Shown: positions 34,777 through 46,942, counted from the stretch's first letter. The stretch: 64,000 nt of DNA from Micromonospora sp. NBRC 110009 (GCF_030518795.1 NZ_CP130427.1:6997566-7061565); one strand, 5' to 3'. Numbers and translations are program-made. The notes: a model not told the origin generated them from the sequence alone.

Positions 34777-35385
34777 TCAGCGGACGCGCAGCCCGTCCAG
34801 CACCCCGTCGACGATCCGCTCCGGCAGGAGCTTGTCGTCCAGCTCGGGCTGCCAGCGCAGCATCCGCTGCATCAGCATCGGCCCGCTCAGCATTGCCATC
34901 GCCAGGTCGACGTCCAGGTCGGCGCGGAGTTCGCCGGTGCGCATCCCCCGTTCGAGCACCTGCCGCATCAGCTTCCGGCGCGGCTCGACCATGCTCCGGT
35001 AGAGCTGGTAGTGGACCGGGCTGCGGTTCACCTCGGGCACCAGACACGGCATGATCTTGGCGGCCCGGGGGTCGATGTTGTGCCCGATCGCGCCGACCAG
35101 CAGCACCAGGTCGTCGCGGACGGAGTGACCGGCCGGCTGCGGCGGGGTGCCCTTGAGGGTGCGCAGCGCGTCGAGCAGCAGCGCGTCCTTGCCGGACCAG
35201 CGGCGGTAGATGGTGGCCTTGCCGACCCCGGCGCGGGCGGCGATCGCCTCGATGGAGAGCGCCTCGATGGTGCTCCCCTCCGCCAGCAGGTCGAGGGTGG
35301 CCTGCACGATCGCCTCGTCCGCACGGACGCTCCGCGGTCGCCCGGGCGACCGCGGAGCATCGGCGTGGGTACTCATGTCAGACAT
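34777..35385 (-). CDS. TetR-family repressor of the adjacent MFS pump
   Basis: The 202-residue protein has a TetR HTH at about 20-65 (IEALSIEAIAARAGVGKATI YRRWSGKDALLLDAL). A C-terminal ligand domain follows (QRMLRWQPELDDKLLPERIV). Start ATG 35385 lies 11 nt after the MFS stop; TAGGTT, which includes that stop codon, is 8 nt upstream and could serve as its own -10. It is co-oriented with the pump and probably binds the palindrome at 37047-37069. Confidence 0.88.
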   Translation of the reverse strand: MSDMSTHADAPRSPGRPRSVRADEAIVQATLDLLAEGSTIEALSIEAIAARAGVGKATIYRRWSGKDALLLDALRTLKGTPPQPAGHSVRDDLVLLVGAIGHNIDPRAAKIMPCLVPEVNRSPVHYQLYRSMVEPRRKLMRQVLERGMRTGELRADLDVDLAMAMLSGPMLMQRMLRWQPELDDKLLPERIVDGVLDGLRVR

Positions 35386-35396
35386 TGTCGCCGAAC

Positions 35397-36962
35397 CTAC
35401 GGGGTCCCGGCCAACTCCCGCTCGGTGGCCGGGCGGGCGTCGGTCGCGATCACCGGCCGGCCGGGCATCCAGCGGAGCACGATGATGATGCCGAGGGCCG
35501 CCACCAGCGCGGAGATCGCCGCCGCCCAGTGCATCGCGGACACGAACGAGTCGTTCGCCGCCGCGATCAGCCGGGGCGCCCCGGGTCCGAGCCGGCCGGC
35601 GACGGCGTACGCGCCGGAGATCGACTCCCGGGCCGCGTCGCGTACCGGGCCGGGCAGATCGGCCGCCGCCGCGGCCACGTCGTTGCGGTAGACGGCGGAG
35701 AGCACCGAGCCGAGCACCGCCACGCCGAGCGCGCCGGCCACCTGGCGGACCGTGTTGCTGACCGCCGAGCCGACGCCGGCCTTCTCCCGAGGCAGCGACG
35801 ACATGATCGATTCGGTGGCCGGCGGCATGATGTTGGCCATCCCGGCGCCCTGCACGAAGCCCAGCGCCGAGAAGATCCAGATCGGCGTGTCCGCGTCGAT
35901 GAAGACGAAGGCGCCGAGGGCGGCGGCGGTGAGCAGCAGCCCGACGCTGGAGACGGCCCGGCCGCCGTAGCGGCGGACCATGGCGGCGCTGCGCGGGGCG
36001 AAGACGAGCTGGGCGACCGCGAACGGCAGGAACAGCAGGCCGCTCTCCAGCGGGCTGTAGCCGCGCACCAGCTGGAGGTAGAACGCCCCGAAGAACATCA
36101 CGCCCATGGCGGCGAAGAAGACCAGCCCGACCATCGCCACCGGCGCGGCGAACCGGGGCACCCGGAACAGCCGCACGTCCAGCGACGGGTGGTCGCTGCG
36201 CAGCTCGTGGGCGACGAACCAGGCCAGCACCGCCACGCCGCCGACGATGGCGGCCCAGACCCGCAGCCGGTCGAAGCCGTGCTCGCCGCCGTCGATGATG
36301 CCGTAGGTGAGGCCGACCAGGCCGACCACGGACAGCAGCACGCCGAGCAGGTCCACCCGGCCCGGGTTCGGGTCGCGGGACTCGGGCACGAGGGCGGTGA
36401 CCAGGACCACGCCGAGCACCACCACCGGCACGTTGATCAGGAAGACCGAACCCCACCAGTAGTGCTCCAGCAGGGCACCGCCGAGGACCGGGCCGATCGC
36501 CACGGCGAGGCCGACCGCGCCGGCCCAGACCCCGATCGCCCGGGCCCGCTCCCGCGGGTCGAAGACGTTGGAGATGATCGAGAGCGTCACCGGCATGATG
36601 GCCGCGCCGCCGACCCCCATCAGCGCGCGGGCCGCGATCAGCTGCCCCGGGTCCTGGGCGTACGCGGACAGCAGCGACGCCAGGCCGAACAGGGCCAGCC
36701 CGACGACCAGGAAACGCTTGCGCCCCAGGCGGTCGCCGAGGACGCCGAAGGTGAAGAGCAGGCCGGCGAAGACCAGCGTGTAGGAGTTGATCGACCACTC
36801 CAGCTCGCCCTGGCTGGCGCCGAGGCCGTGCACCGGGTCGGCCAGGGTACGCAGGGCGACGTTGAGGATGGTGTTGTCGAGGACGACCACGAGGAGGCTG
36901 ATCACCAGCACCCCCAGGATCGCCCACCTCCTCGGGTGTCCGGTGTTCTCGTGTGGTTCCAT
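35397..36962 (-). CDS. DHA2-family (EmrB/QacA) MFS drug transporter
   Basis: The 521-residue protein has 14 predicted membrane segments. Family motifs are VVVLDNTILNVALRTLA (motif D1), GDRLGRKRFLVVG (motif A) and GPVLGGALLEHYWW (motif C, the antiporter signature). It is a proton-driven exporter of hydrophobic or cationic drugs. The gene is first in an operon with its TetR repressor, and its promoter is covered by a near-perfect palindrome. Confidence 0.92.
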   Translation of the reverse strand: MEPHENTGHPRRWAILGVLVISLLVVVLDNTILNVALRTLADPVHGLGASQGELEWSINSYTLVFAGLLFTFGVLGDRLGRKRFLVVGLALFGLASLLSAYAQDPGQLIAARALMGVGGAAIMPVTLSIISNVFDPRERARAIGVWAGAVGLAVAIGPVLGGALLEHYWWGSVFLINVPVVVLGVVLVTALVPESRDPNPGRVDLLGVLLSVVGLVGLTYGIIDGGEHGFDRLRVWAAIVGGVAVLAWFVAHELRSDHPSLDVRLFRVPRFAAPVAMVGLVFFAAMGVMFFGAFYLQLVRGYSPLESGLLFLPFAVAQLVFAPRSAAMVRRYGGRAVSSVGLLLTAAALGAFVFIDADTPIWIFSALGFVQGAGMANIMPPATESIMSSLPREKAGVGSAVSNTVRQVAGALGVAVLGSVLSAVYRNDVAAAAADLPGPVRDAARESISGAYAVAGRLGPGAPRLIAAANDSFVSAMHWAAAISALVAALGIIIVLRWMPGRPVIATDARPATERELAGTP

Positions 36963-37027
36963 GCCCGGTTCTCCCCCCGGTTCACCCGCGTCGAAATACG
37001 AAACGGGGCAGACTCGTAACGATGCCG

Positions 37028-37069
37028 AGCCTAGGTGAGCGGTTTTCGATACGGAACCGGTTCGTATCG
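37028..37069 (-). promoter_or_regulatory. Promoter and TetR operator of the MFS pump
   Basis: On the minus strand TTCCGT (-35, 37051-37056) and TAGGCT (-10, 37028-37033) are 17 nt apart. The palindrome CGATAC-G-GAACCGGTTC-GTATCG (37047-37069, one asymmetric base) covers the -35 box. A weaker related half-site, AATACGAAACGG, lies downstream at about 36996-37007. Confidence 0.65.
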
Positions 37070-37093
37070 TTTGTGTGCCAGGTCACGCCGGAA

Positions 37094-37135
37094 CGCCGCT
37101 GGCCGGCACCCCGGTCGGGGTGCCGGCCAGCGGCG
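37094..37135 (-). terminator. Terminator of the five-gene ABC transporter operon
   Basis: A perfect 19-bp stem (37094-37112 with 37117-37135) with loop GGTC starts 14 nt after the permease stop codon on the minus strand. Confidence 0.85.
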
Positions 37136-37148
37136 GGGTCGACGAGAG

Positions 37149-38171
37149 CTAGCGCCGGCGCGAGGCCATCAGGCGCAGGGCCAGGGCGGCCGCGCTGCCC
37201 CAGATGCCCCGCCGGAACAGCAGCACCACCAGCACGAAGATGGCGCCGATGACCAGGTTGACCTGCTCGAATCCGGAGAACGACAGCCAGTCCTCCAGCC
37301 GGACCAGCAGCGCCGCGCCGATCACCCCGCCCCAGAGCGTGCCGATGCCGCCGAGGACGACGACGATCACCGCCTTCCCCGAGGTGGTCCAGTGCAGGGC
37401 GTCGAGCGAGACGAACCGGTGGTTGAGGACGAAGAGTCCACCGCCCAGCCCGGCGAGGAACGCCGAGAGGACGAACGCGGTCAGCTTGTAGCGGTGCACC
37501 GGGTAGCCCAGCGCCCGCGCCCGGGCCGGATTGTCCCGGATGCCGACCAGCACCCGCCCGAACGGCGAGTGCACGATCCGCCACGCTGCGAAGAGCCCGG
37601 CGAGCACCATGGGCAGGGCCGCGTAGTAGAAGTAGTACTCGTCGCTGAGGTCCAGGCCGAACAGTTCCCGCGGCACGCTCTGCAGGCCGTTCTCGCCGCC
37701 GGTGATCGAGCCCCACTTGTTCGCCACGAAGTAGATCATCTGCGCGAAGGCCAGGGTCACCATCGCGAAGTAGATCCCGGTCCGCTTGACCGCGAGATAT
37801 CCGATCGGCAGCGCGAGCAGCGCCGCGGTCAGCGCCCCGGCCAGCGCGGCGACCGGGAAGGGCGCCCCGAGGTGGATCGCGACCAGGCCGGAGGCGTACG
37901 CGGCGGTGCCCCAGAACGCGGCATGCCCGAAGGACATCAGGCCGGTGTAGCCGAGCAGCAGATCGACGGAGACCGCGAAGAGCGCCCAGCACAGGATGTC
38001 GACGGCAACCGACGGGTACAGCCCGTTGGGCAGCCAGAGCGCGACCACCAGCCCGAGGGCCAGCAGCAGGTAGCGGACCCAGCCGGAGGCCCGGCTGACG
38101 GCGCCCAGGGCCGAGCGGGGTGCGGCCGCGGCGGGTTCTTCCGTCGGCTGCACAGTGGACGTCTCGGTCAT
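37149..38171 (-). CDS. livM: Branched-chain amino acid-type ABC permease (LivM)
   Basis: The 340-residue permease has about 9-10 membrane segments and LivM signatures: LLLGYTGLMSFGHAAFWGTA near the N-terminus, GGENGLQ, and the EAA-like loop VGIRDNPARARALGYPVHRY. The ATG at 38171 overlaps the livH stop by 4 nt. It forms the translocation pore with LivH. The substrate may be a branched amino acid, amide or aromatic acid; the family name does not settle this. Confidence 0.9.
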   Translation of the reverse strand: MTETSTVQPTEEPAAAAPRSALGAVSRASGWVRYLLLALGLVVALWLPNGLYPSVAVDILCWALFAVSVDLLLGYTGLMSFGHAAFWGTAAYASGLVAIHLGAPFPVAALAGALTAALLALPIGYLAVKRTGIYFAMVTLAFAQMIYFVANKWGSITGGENGLQSVPRELFGLDLSDEYYFYYAALPMVLAGLFAAWRIVHSPFGRVLVGIRDNPARARALGYPVHRYKLTAFVLSAFLAGLGGGLFVLNHRFVSLDALHWTTSGKAVIVVVLGGIGTLWGGVIGAALLVRLEDWLSFSGFEQVNLVIGAIFVLVVLLFRRGIWGSAAALALRLMASRRR

Positions 38172-39052
38172 GCCGGCGTCTCCTCCCGCCCGAAGAGGCC
38201 CGCCGGGCGCCACAGCAGCACGACGGCCATCACGATGAACACGAGCGTCTGGGCCAGGATCGGCATCCGCTCCGACAGGTAGGCCTCGCCCCACGCCTGC
38301 AGCAGGCCGATGCCGAAACCGGCGGCGACCGAGCCGAAGATCGAACCGAGCCCGCCGATCACCACCACCGCGAAGACCACGATGATCAGGTCGGCGCCCA
38401 TCAGCGGGTTGACCGCCCGCATCGGGGCGGCGAGCACGCCGGCGAGCCCGGCCAGGGCGATGCCGAAGCCGAACACCGGGGTGACCCACCGCCCCACGTC
38501 GATGCCGAACGCCCGGGTCAGTTCCGGCCGTTCGGTGGACGCCCGCACCACCATGCCGATCCGGGTGCGGCTCAGCAGCCACCACACGCCCAGGCACAGC
38601 AGGCCGGCGAAGACCAGCACGAAGACGCGGTAGGTCGGGAAGTCGAACAGTCCGAAGTCGACCGAGCCCTGCAGTTCGGCCGGGGTGGTGTACGGGCTGG
38701 AGTTCACCCCGTACCTCGACTTGACCAGGTCCTGCAGGATCAACGTCAGCCCGAAGGTGAGCAGGAAGTTGTACAGCGGGTCGAGCCGGGTCAGCCGGTG
38801 GATGAACGCCCGCTCGAGCGCCATGCCGAGCAGACCCAGCGCGACCGGCACGATCACCAGCGCACCCCAGAACGGCACTCCCATCTCGGTGAGCAGCACG
38901 TACGCCCCGAAGGCGCCGAGCATGTAGAACGCACCGTGGGCGAAGTTCACCACCCGCAGCATCCCGAAGATGACGGAGAGCCCGAGGGCGAGCAGGGCGT
39001 AGAACGCCCCGCTCACCAGCCCGTTGAACGTGTGTTGCAGGAAACCGCTCAT
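38168..39052 (-). CDS. livH: Branched-chain amino acid-type ABC permease (LivH)
   Basis: The 294-residue permease starts with FLQHTFNGLVSGAFYALLAL and continues IFGMLRVVNFAHGAFYMLGA, the LivH signature. It has about 8 membrane segments and an EAA-like loop MVVRASTERPELTRAFGIDV. It starts 7 nt after the binding-protein stop and overlaps livM by 4 nt. Confidence 0.92.
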   Translation of the reverse strand: MSGFLQHTFNGLVSGAFYALLALGLSVIFGMLRVVNFAHGAFYMLGAFGAYVLLTEMGVPFWGALVIVPVALGLLGMALERAFIHRLTRLDPLYNFLLTFGLTLILQDLVKSRYGVNSSPYTTPAELQGSVDFGLFDFPTYRVFVLVFAGLLCLGVWWLLSRTRIGMVVRASTERPELTRAFGIDVGRWVTPVFGFGIALAGLAGVLAAPMRAVNPLMGADLIIVVFAVVVIGGLGSIFGSVAAGFGIGLLQAWGEAYLSERMPILAQTLVFIVMAVVLLWRPAGLFGREETPA

Positions 39053-39059
39053 CGCCTCG

Positions 39060-40304
<1,245 letters not shown>

Positions 40305-40363
40305 GCCAATCCCTCCACATCCGCGCCCGGGGCGCGGCTCACGGTTCGTCTTCAATTCGGAAA

Positions 40364-41056
40364 TCAGATGCCGAGGTACGCCAGCAGCTCGCGCTCCCGC
40401 GACCGCACCTCGGAGTTCTCCATCGCCTCCGCGATCCGTCCCTCGGCCAGCAGGTAGTGCCGGTCGGCGACGCCGGTGGCGAAGTGCAGGTTCTGCTCGA
40501 CCAGCAGCACGGTCACCCCGTGTTTCTTGGCCTCCCGCAGCAGGTCACCGACCTGCTGCACGAGCAGCGGCGACAGCCCCTCGGTGGGCTCGTCGCAGAG
40601 CAGCAGCCTGGCGCCCATCCGGAGCACCCGGGCCAGGGCGAGCATCTGCTGCTCGCCGCCGGAGAGCATGGTGGCCGCCGAGTCGCGCCGGGTGTAGAGC
40701 GCGGGAAACGCCTCGTAGATCCGTTCCAGGGACCACGGGTCGGGACCGACTCGGGGCGGCAGGGTCAGGTTCTCGGTCACGCTGAGGGTGGCGTACGCGC
40801 CGCGGTCGTCGGGGACCCAGCCGAGCCCGAGCCGCGCCCGCTTGTGCGCCGGCAGCCGGGTGAGGTCGGTGCCGTCCAGGGTCACCGTGCCGCGCTGCCC
40901 CGGGTGCAGCCCCATCACGCTGCGCAGCAGGGTCGACTTGCCGGCGCCGTTGCGGCCGACCAGGGTGACCACCTCGCCGGCGGCCACCTCCAGGCTCACC
41001 TCCCGCAGCACCTGCGCCTCGCCGTACCAGGCGGAGAGGTTCTCAATGCGCAGCAT
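40364..41056 (-). CDS. livF: ABC transporter ATP-binding protein (LivF)
   Basis: The 230-residue ATPase shows Walker A GRNGAGKST, the signature LSGGEQQMLALARVL and Walker B LLLCDEPTEGLSPLLV. Together with FATGVADRHYLLAEGRI these are typical of LivF. It overlaps livG by 14 nt, so the two ATPases are coupled. It energises LivH-LivM. Confidence 0.94.
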   Translation of the reverse strand: MLRIENLSAWYGEAQVLREVSLEVAAGEVVTLVGRNGAGKSTLLRSVMGLHPGQRGTVTLDGTDLTRLPAHKRARLGLGWVPDDRGAYATLSVTENLTLPPRVGPDPWSLERIYEAFPALYTRRDSAATMLSGGEQQMLALARVLRMGARLLLCDEPTEGLSPLLVQQVGDLLREAKKHGVTVLLVEQNLHFATGVADRHYLLAEGRIAEAMENSEVRSRERELLAYLGI

Positions 41057-41804
41057 CCGCGGCTCCCAGGTAGGCGGTGATGACCCGCTCGTCCGCGCGG
41101 ACCTGCTCGTACGGCCCCTCGACGAGGACCTTGCCGGCCTGCAGGACGGTGACGGTGTCGGCCAGCCGGCCGACGACGCTCATGTTGTGCTCCACCATGA
41201 CCACGGTGCGGCCCTGACGGACCCGCGCGATCAGGTCGACGGTGCGGTCGACGTCCTCCAGCCCCATGCCGGCGGTGGGCTCGTCGAGCAGCAGCACCTT
41301 CGGGTCCAGGGCGAGGGCGATGGCCAGTTCCAGGGCCCGCTTGCGCCCGTACGCGAGGGCCTCGGCCGGGGCCTCGGCCAGCTCGGCGAGGCCGACCATG
41401 GCGAGCAGTTCGTCGGCGCGGTCCCGGTAGCGCCCCAGCAGCTTCGCCGAGCGCCAGAACCGCCAGCCGAGCCCGCTCGGGCTCTGCAACGCCAGCTCGA
41501 CGTGCTCCCGCGCGGAGAGCTGCGGGAAGAGGCTGGTGATCTGGAAGGAGCGGGCCACGCCGAGCCGCGCGACCTGCTCCGGGGGCAGGCCGGTGACGTC
41601 CCGGCCGGCCAGCTCGATCCGCCCGGCGCTGGCCGGCAGGAAGCCGGTGAGCAGGTTGAACAGGGTGGTCTTACCGGCGCCGTTCGGCCCCACCAGGGCG
41701 TGCACGGTCTCCGGCGCCACGTCGAGGTCGACCCCGTCGACCGCCCGGAAGCCCCGGAAGTCCCGGGTCAGCCCGCGGGCCGACAGGATCGCTTGCCCGG
41801 CCAT
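41043..41804 (-). CDS. livG: ABC transporter ATP-binding protein (LivG)
   Basis: The 253-residue ATPase has Walker A GPNGAGKTTLFN, the helical insert usual for LivG (ARLGVARSFQITSLFPQLSA), a degenerate signature (AEALAYGRKRALELAIALAL) and Walker B VLLLDEPTAGM. The ATG at 41804 is preferred, with GGAGGG 7 nt upstream; a GTG at 41810 would have almost no spacing. It is first in the operon livG-livF-binding protein-livH-livM. The 275 bp upstream hold no convincing gene. Confidence 0.92.
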   Translation of the reverse strand: MAGQAILSARGLTRDFRGFRAVDGVDLDVAPETVHALVGPNGAGKTTLFNLLTGFLPASAGRIELAGRDVTGLPPEQVARLGVARSFQITSLFPQLSAREHVELALQSPSGLGWRFWRSAKLLGRYRDRADELLAMVGLAELAEAPAEALAYGRKRALELAIALALDPKVLLLDEPTAGMGLEDVDRTVDLIARVRQGRTVVMVEHNMSVVGRLADTVTVLQAGKVLVEGPYEQVRADERVITAYLGAADAAH

Positions 41805-42079
41805 CGCCACACCCTCCGCAGGTCCGCGCCGCGAGGGCCAGGTCGGTGACCGGGGTCACAGGGCCGTCGCGTGCAGGAAACCTACGGTGCGGCCGGTGAG
41901 TCGATCCATGTCGATTACCCACATATTCGGGGCCTGGCAGCCGGGTTCGACAGCCATGCCCGGCGGGTCGGGTGCCGGTCCGGCCGGCCGCCACCTCCGG
42001 ATAGATCAAAGCCGATCACGCTCGGCATGTGGGCCGACCACCATGGGAGCGGTTTCCCGGGCGGTCGGCTCATCCCGCG

Positions 42080-43297
42080 TCACGCGCCCACGCGCGGGAG
42101 GCGTCGGGCGGGGTAGTCCTCGAGCACGATGCCGTCGGACTTCTGGAACTGCCGGGCCAGGATCCGGCGCATCGGCCACCGGGTCATCATCCGCATCGAG
42201 AGGGCGCGTAGCGAGATCATCAACTGCGACTGCGGGGCGTAGCCGTTGACGCCGCCGGGCGGCAACTCCATCGCGGCCGCCACGTAGTCACGCAGCTCGT
42301 CCTGGTAGCGGGCGAACGCCGCCTCGTGACCGTCCGGCGTGGACGCCAGCTCGCCGGCTAGGACGTACGCGCCCACGAGGGACAGGCTGGTCCCGAGGCC
42401 GACCAGCGGCGAGCCGCAGTAGCCGGCGTCACCCACCAACGCCACTCGCCCCCGCCACCAGCGGTCGACGTGCACCTGGCTGATCGAGTCGAAGTAGAAG
42501 TCCGGGGCGTCCGGCATCGCCGCCACCAACTCGGGCACCCGCCAGCCGGCGCCGGCCATCCGCTCGGCCAGGATCCGCTGCTGGTCACGGACGTCGCGCC
42601 GGTCGTAGTCGAGCGGGGGCGAGGTGAAGCCCAGTGACGCCTTCGCGGTACCGCCGCGCTCAGGACGGATCATGGCCACCCGGCCGCCGGGCGCGTTGTA
42701 CATCAGGAGCCAGTTCTCCAGGTCGCCCGGGTCCGGCACCGTGAAGTACGCCGTGTACGCGCCCAGCTGGCGTACGTGGTCGGACTCCGGCCCGAAGGCG
42801 AGCGCGCGTACGCCGGAGTGCACCCCGTCGGCGCCCACGACGAGGTCGAACCGGCGGGCCGCCCCGCTGGCGAAGACCACCTCGACCCCGTCGTCGTCCT
42901 GGGTGAGCTCCACGATCCGGTCACCGAAGAGGTACTCGACATCCCCGCTGGTCGCGTCGTAGAGGATCCGGGACAGGTCGCCCCGCATGATCTCGATCTC
43001 CGCGACGATCCCCTCGCCGCCGAACGCGTCCGCGGGCATCGTCGCGGTACGCCGACCGTGGCGGTCGACGAACGCGACGCCGCGCTCGTCGACACTCTGC
43101 CGGCGGACCCGGGACATGATCCCCATCCGCTCGACGACGTCGCGGGCAGCGCCGCGCACGTCGACCGCGTGGCCACCCGGCCGCAGGGTGGGGGCCCGCT
43201 CCACCACCGTGACCGAGAAGCCGTAGCGGCGCAGCCAGTAGGCCAGCGCGGGGCCGGCCACGCTGGCGCCGGAAATGAGCAAGGTCCTGTCGTCCAT
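42080..43297 (-). CDS. FAD-dependent aromatic-type monooxygenase (PHBH fold)
   Basis: The 405-residue flavoprotein has the dinucleotide motif ISGASVAGPALAYWLRRYG, the VVGADGVHSGVR (DG) motif and the second FAD motif VALVGDAGYCGSPLVGLGTS. It belongs to group A hydroxylases that include rifampicin and tetracycline monooxygenases. It probably hydroxylates an aromatic or polyketide-like compound with NAD(P)H and oxygen. AGGAG precedes the ATG. It is divergent from the GntR-TetR regulator, which probably controls it. Confidence 0.88.
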   Translation of the reverse strand: MDDRTLLISGASVAGPALAYWLRRYGFSVTVVERAPTLRPGGHAVDVRGAARDVVERMGIMSRVRRQSVDERGVAFVDRHGRRTATMPADAFGGEGIVAEIEIMRGDLSRILYDATSGDVEYLFGDRIVELTQDDDGVEVVFASGAARRFDLVVGADGVHSGVRALAFGPESDHVRQLGAYTAYFTVPDPGDLENWLLMYNAPGGRVAMIRPERGGTAKASLGFTSPPLDYDRRDVRDQQRILAERMAGAGWRVPELVAAMPDAPDFYFDSISQVHVDRWWRGRVALVGDAGYCGSPLVGLGTSLSLVGAYVLAGELASTPDGHEAAFARYQDELRDYVAAAMELPPGGVNGYAPQSQLMISLRALSMRMMTRWPMRRILARQFQKSDGIVLEDYPARRLPRVGA

Positions 43298-43394
43298 CGC
43301 AGCGCTCCTGATGTCGTGCGTACACCGTCAACCCGGTCCGCCCCGGGTCCGCGAGGAGCGTAGGCACCGAGCGCTCCGCCCACCCCGTCGTGAC

Positions 43395-43445
43395 CTAGTA
43401 CGCTCGCCCGGGCGAGGGCCACGCGGGGCACCTCGCACTAGTACG
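43395..43445. promoter_or_regulatory. Divergent control region with repeated CTAGTACG and a 14-bp palindrome
   Basis: CTAGTACG occurs at 43395-43402 and 43438-43445 as a direct repeat, start to start 43 nt (about four helical turns). Between them lies the palindrome CTCGCCCGGGCGAG (43403-43416). These are candidate sites for the GntR-TetR regulator whose gene starts at 43459. Confidence 0.45.
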
Positions 43446-43458
43446 CCGGAGGTGGACT

Positions 43459-44388
43459 GTGGCCGGGTCGGAGCCGCCGTACCGGCGGATCGCCGGGGAG
43501 ATCCGCCGCCGCATCGCGCTCGGGGAGCTGCGCCCCGGCGACCCGGTGCCGTCGGCCCGGCGGATCACCCGCGAGCACGGGGTGGCCATCGCCACCGCCA
43601 CCAAGGTCCTCGCCCTGCTGCGCGACGAGGGGCTGGTGCTGACCCGGCCGGGGGCGGGCACGGTGGTCGCCCCGCCCCGCCCGGCGGCACCCCGGCCGCG
43701 CCGTGGGCCGGCCGGGACCGAACCGGAGCTGAGCCGGGAGCGGCTGGTGCGTACGGCGATCGCCCTCGCCGACGTGGGCGGCCTGGCCGCGGTCTCGATG
43801 CGGCAGCTTGCCGCCGACCTGGACATCGCCACCATGTCCCTCTACCGACACGTCCGCGGCCGGGACGACCTCGTGCTGGCGATGGCCGACACGGCGCTGG
43901 CCGACGCGCCGCTGCCCGCCGTGCCGCCGGCCGGCTGGCGGGCCCGTCTGGAGGTGCTCGCCCGCGCGCAGTGGGCGGCCTACCGGCGGCACCGCTGGCT
44001 GCCGCACGTCATCTCGATGTCCCGCCCGCAGCCGTTGCCGCACGGCATGGCCCACACCGAGTGGGCGCTGCGCGCCACGGCCGGGCTCGGCCTCGACAAC
44101 CCGATGCGCTGGCAGGCCGCGGTGACGCTGATGGCGTACGTGCGGGGCATCGCCACCAGCCTGGAGGCGCAGGCACACGCCGAGCAGGACACCGGCCTGA
44201 CCGACGAGCAGTGGGTGGAGACCCAGGACGCGATGTTCCGGCGAATGATGGCCGGCGGCCGGTACCCGACCATGGCGACGCTGGACGAGACGGTCGACCT
44301 GGACCTGGACAGCGTCTTCGAGTTCGGCCTGCACCGCCTGCTGGACGGCTACGCCGCGCTGATCGACGGCGGGCACCGGCCGGGCTGA
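43459..44388 (+). CDS. Regulator with N-terminal GntR and C-terminal TetR domains
   Basis: The 309-residue protein starts with a GntR winged helix (YRRIAGEIRRRIALGELRPG, then ARRITREHGVAIATATKVLA). After a Pro/Arg linker (about 72-90) comes a complete TetR DNA-binding domain (AAVSMRQLAADLDIATMSLY RHVRGRDDLVLAM) and a TetR ligand domain. Two DNA-binding heads in one chain are unusual but known in actinomycetes. GGAGGT lies 6 nt before the GTG. It is divergent from the FAD monooxygenase and probably represses it. Confidence 0.88.
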   Translation: MAGSEPPYRRIAGEIRRRIALGELRPGDPVPSARRITREHGVAIATATKVLALLRDEGLVLTRPGAGTVVAPPRPAAPRPRRGPAGTEPELSRERLVRTAIALADVGGLAAVSMRQLAADLDIATMSLYRHVRGRDDLVLAMADTALADAPLPAVPPAGWRARLEVLARAQWAAYRRHRWLPHVISMSRPQPLPHGMAHTEWALRATAGLGLDNPMRWQAAVTLMAYVRGIATSLEAQAHAEQDTGLTDEQWVETQDAMFRRMMAGGRYPTMATLDETVDLDLDSVFEFGLHRLLDGYAALIDGGHRPG

Positions 44389-44410
44389 CCCGGTCGCGGC
44401 CGTCCGCCGG

Positions 44411-45483
44411 TCAGTCCGGGAAGGTGACCACCCAGCGGGCGCCCTCGCCCCGGGCCAGCCGGCCGAACGCCGCCGGCGCCTCGTCGAGCGGCAGGGTGCC
44501 GCTGACCAGCGGGCGCAGGTCCAGGGTGCCGTCGGCGAGCGCGGCGGCCAGCTCGGGCACCTCCCGATCCGGGTCGGACGACCCGTACACCGAGGAGCGC
44601 AGGGTGCGGGCGGAGTGGAAGATGTCCAGCGCGGCGAGGCTGACCATGTCGTCCTTGCCGCCCATGCCGACCACGGTCACCGCGCCCCCGCGCCGGGTCA
44701 GTCGCCAGGCGGACCGGATGGTGGCGGCGCGGCCGACGCACTCGAAGGCGTGGTCGACGCCCCGCCCTCCGGTGCGCGCGCGTACCTCCTTGGCGAGCCG
44801 GTCGTCGGCGAGCAGGAAGTCGGTGGCGCCGGCGGCGAGGGCGAGCTCCCGCTTGGCCTCGGCGACATCGACCGCGAGGATCGGCGCGGCCCCGGCCCGG
44901 CGGGCGGCGGTGAGCACGGCGAGCCCGACCCCGCCGAGCCCGATGACCGCGACCGACTCGCCGGCCGCCACCCGGGCGGTGTTGCGCACCGCGCCGGTGC
45001 CGGTGAGCACCGCGCAACCGAGCAGCGCCGTCTGGTCGAACGGCAGCCCGGCGGGGATCGGCACGGCGGCGTGCTCGGGCACCACCACCTCCTCGGCGAG
45101 CGCGCCGAGGCCGAGGGTGACGTGCAGCGGGCCGCCGTCGGCGGTCTCGCCGCGGGCCACCGCCGGGGTGGTGTTGGCGGCGCAGAGCCAGGGTTCGCCG
45201 TGCCGGCAGTGCCAGCAGGAGCGGCAGGCGGGGGCCCAGTTGAGCACCACCGGCGCGCCGACGGCCAGCCGGGTGCCGGGGCCGGCCTCGGCGACCACGC
45301 CGGCCGCCTCGTGCCCGAGGACGAGGGGGTACGCGGGCGCGAGCGTGCCGTTCACCATGGACAGGTCGGAGTGGCAGACGCCGGCGGCGCGGATGCGGAT
45401 CCGCAGCTCACCGGGGCCGGGGGCGGGCAGGCGTACCTCCTCGACGGCCGGGGTGGCGTCCCGGCCGCGGACCACCAGGGCCC

Positions 45484-45487
<4 letters not shown>
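44411..45487 (-). CDS. Zinc-dependent alcohol dehydrogenase (MDR family)
   Basis: The 358-residue protein has catalytic zinc ligands Cys38 and His59-Glu60 (GHEAAG), four structural-zinc cysteines (88, 91, 94, 102) and the NAD motif GLGGVG (183-188). It resembles the S-(hydroxymethyl)mycothiol / aryl-alcohol dehydrogenase branch. It should oxidise an alcohol to the aldehyde used by the coupled ALDH, whose gene ends with a 4-nt overlap at this start. The substrate is unknown. Confidence 0.9.
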
Positions 45488-46926
<1,439 letters not shown>

Positions 46927-46942
46927 GTCGTCCTTCGCGGAG

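Noticed and set aside
41871..42116. Possible small gene between livG and the FAD monooxygenase
   Set aside because: It has no ribosome binding site or domain and overlaps the 3' end of the monooxygenase; the gap is better explained as the livG promoter region.
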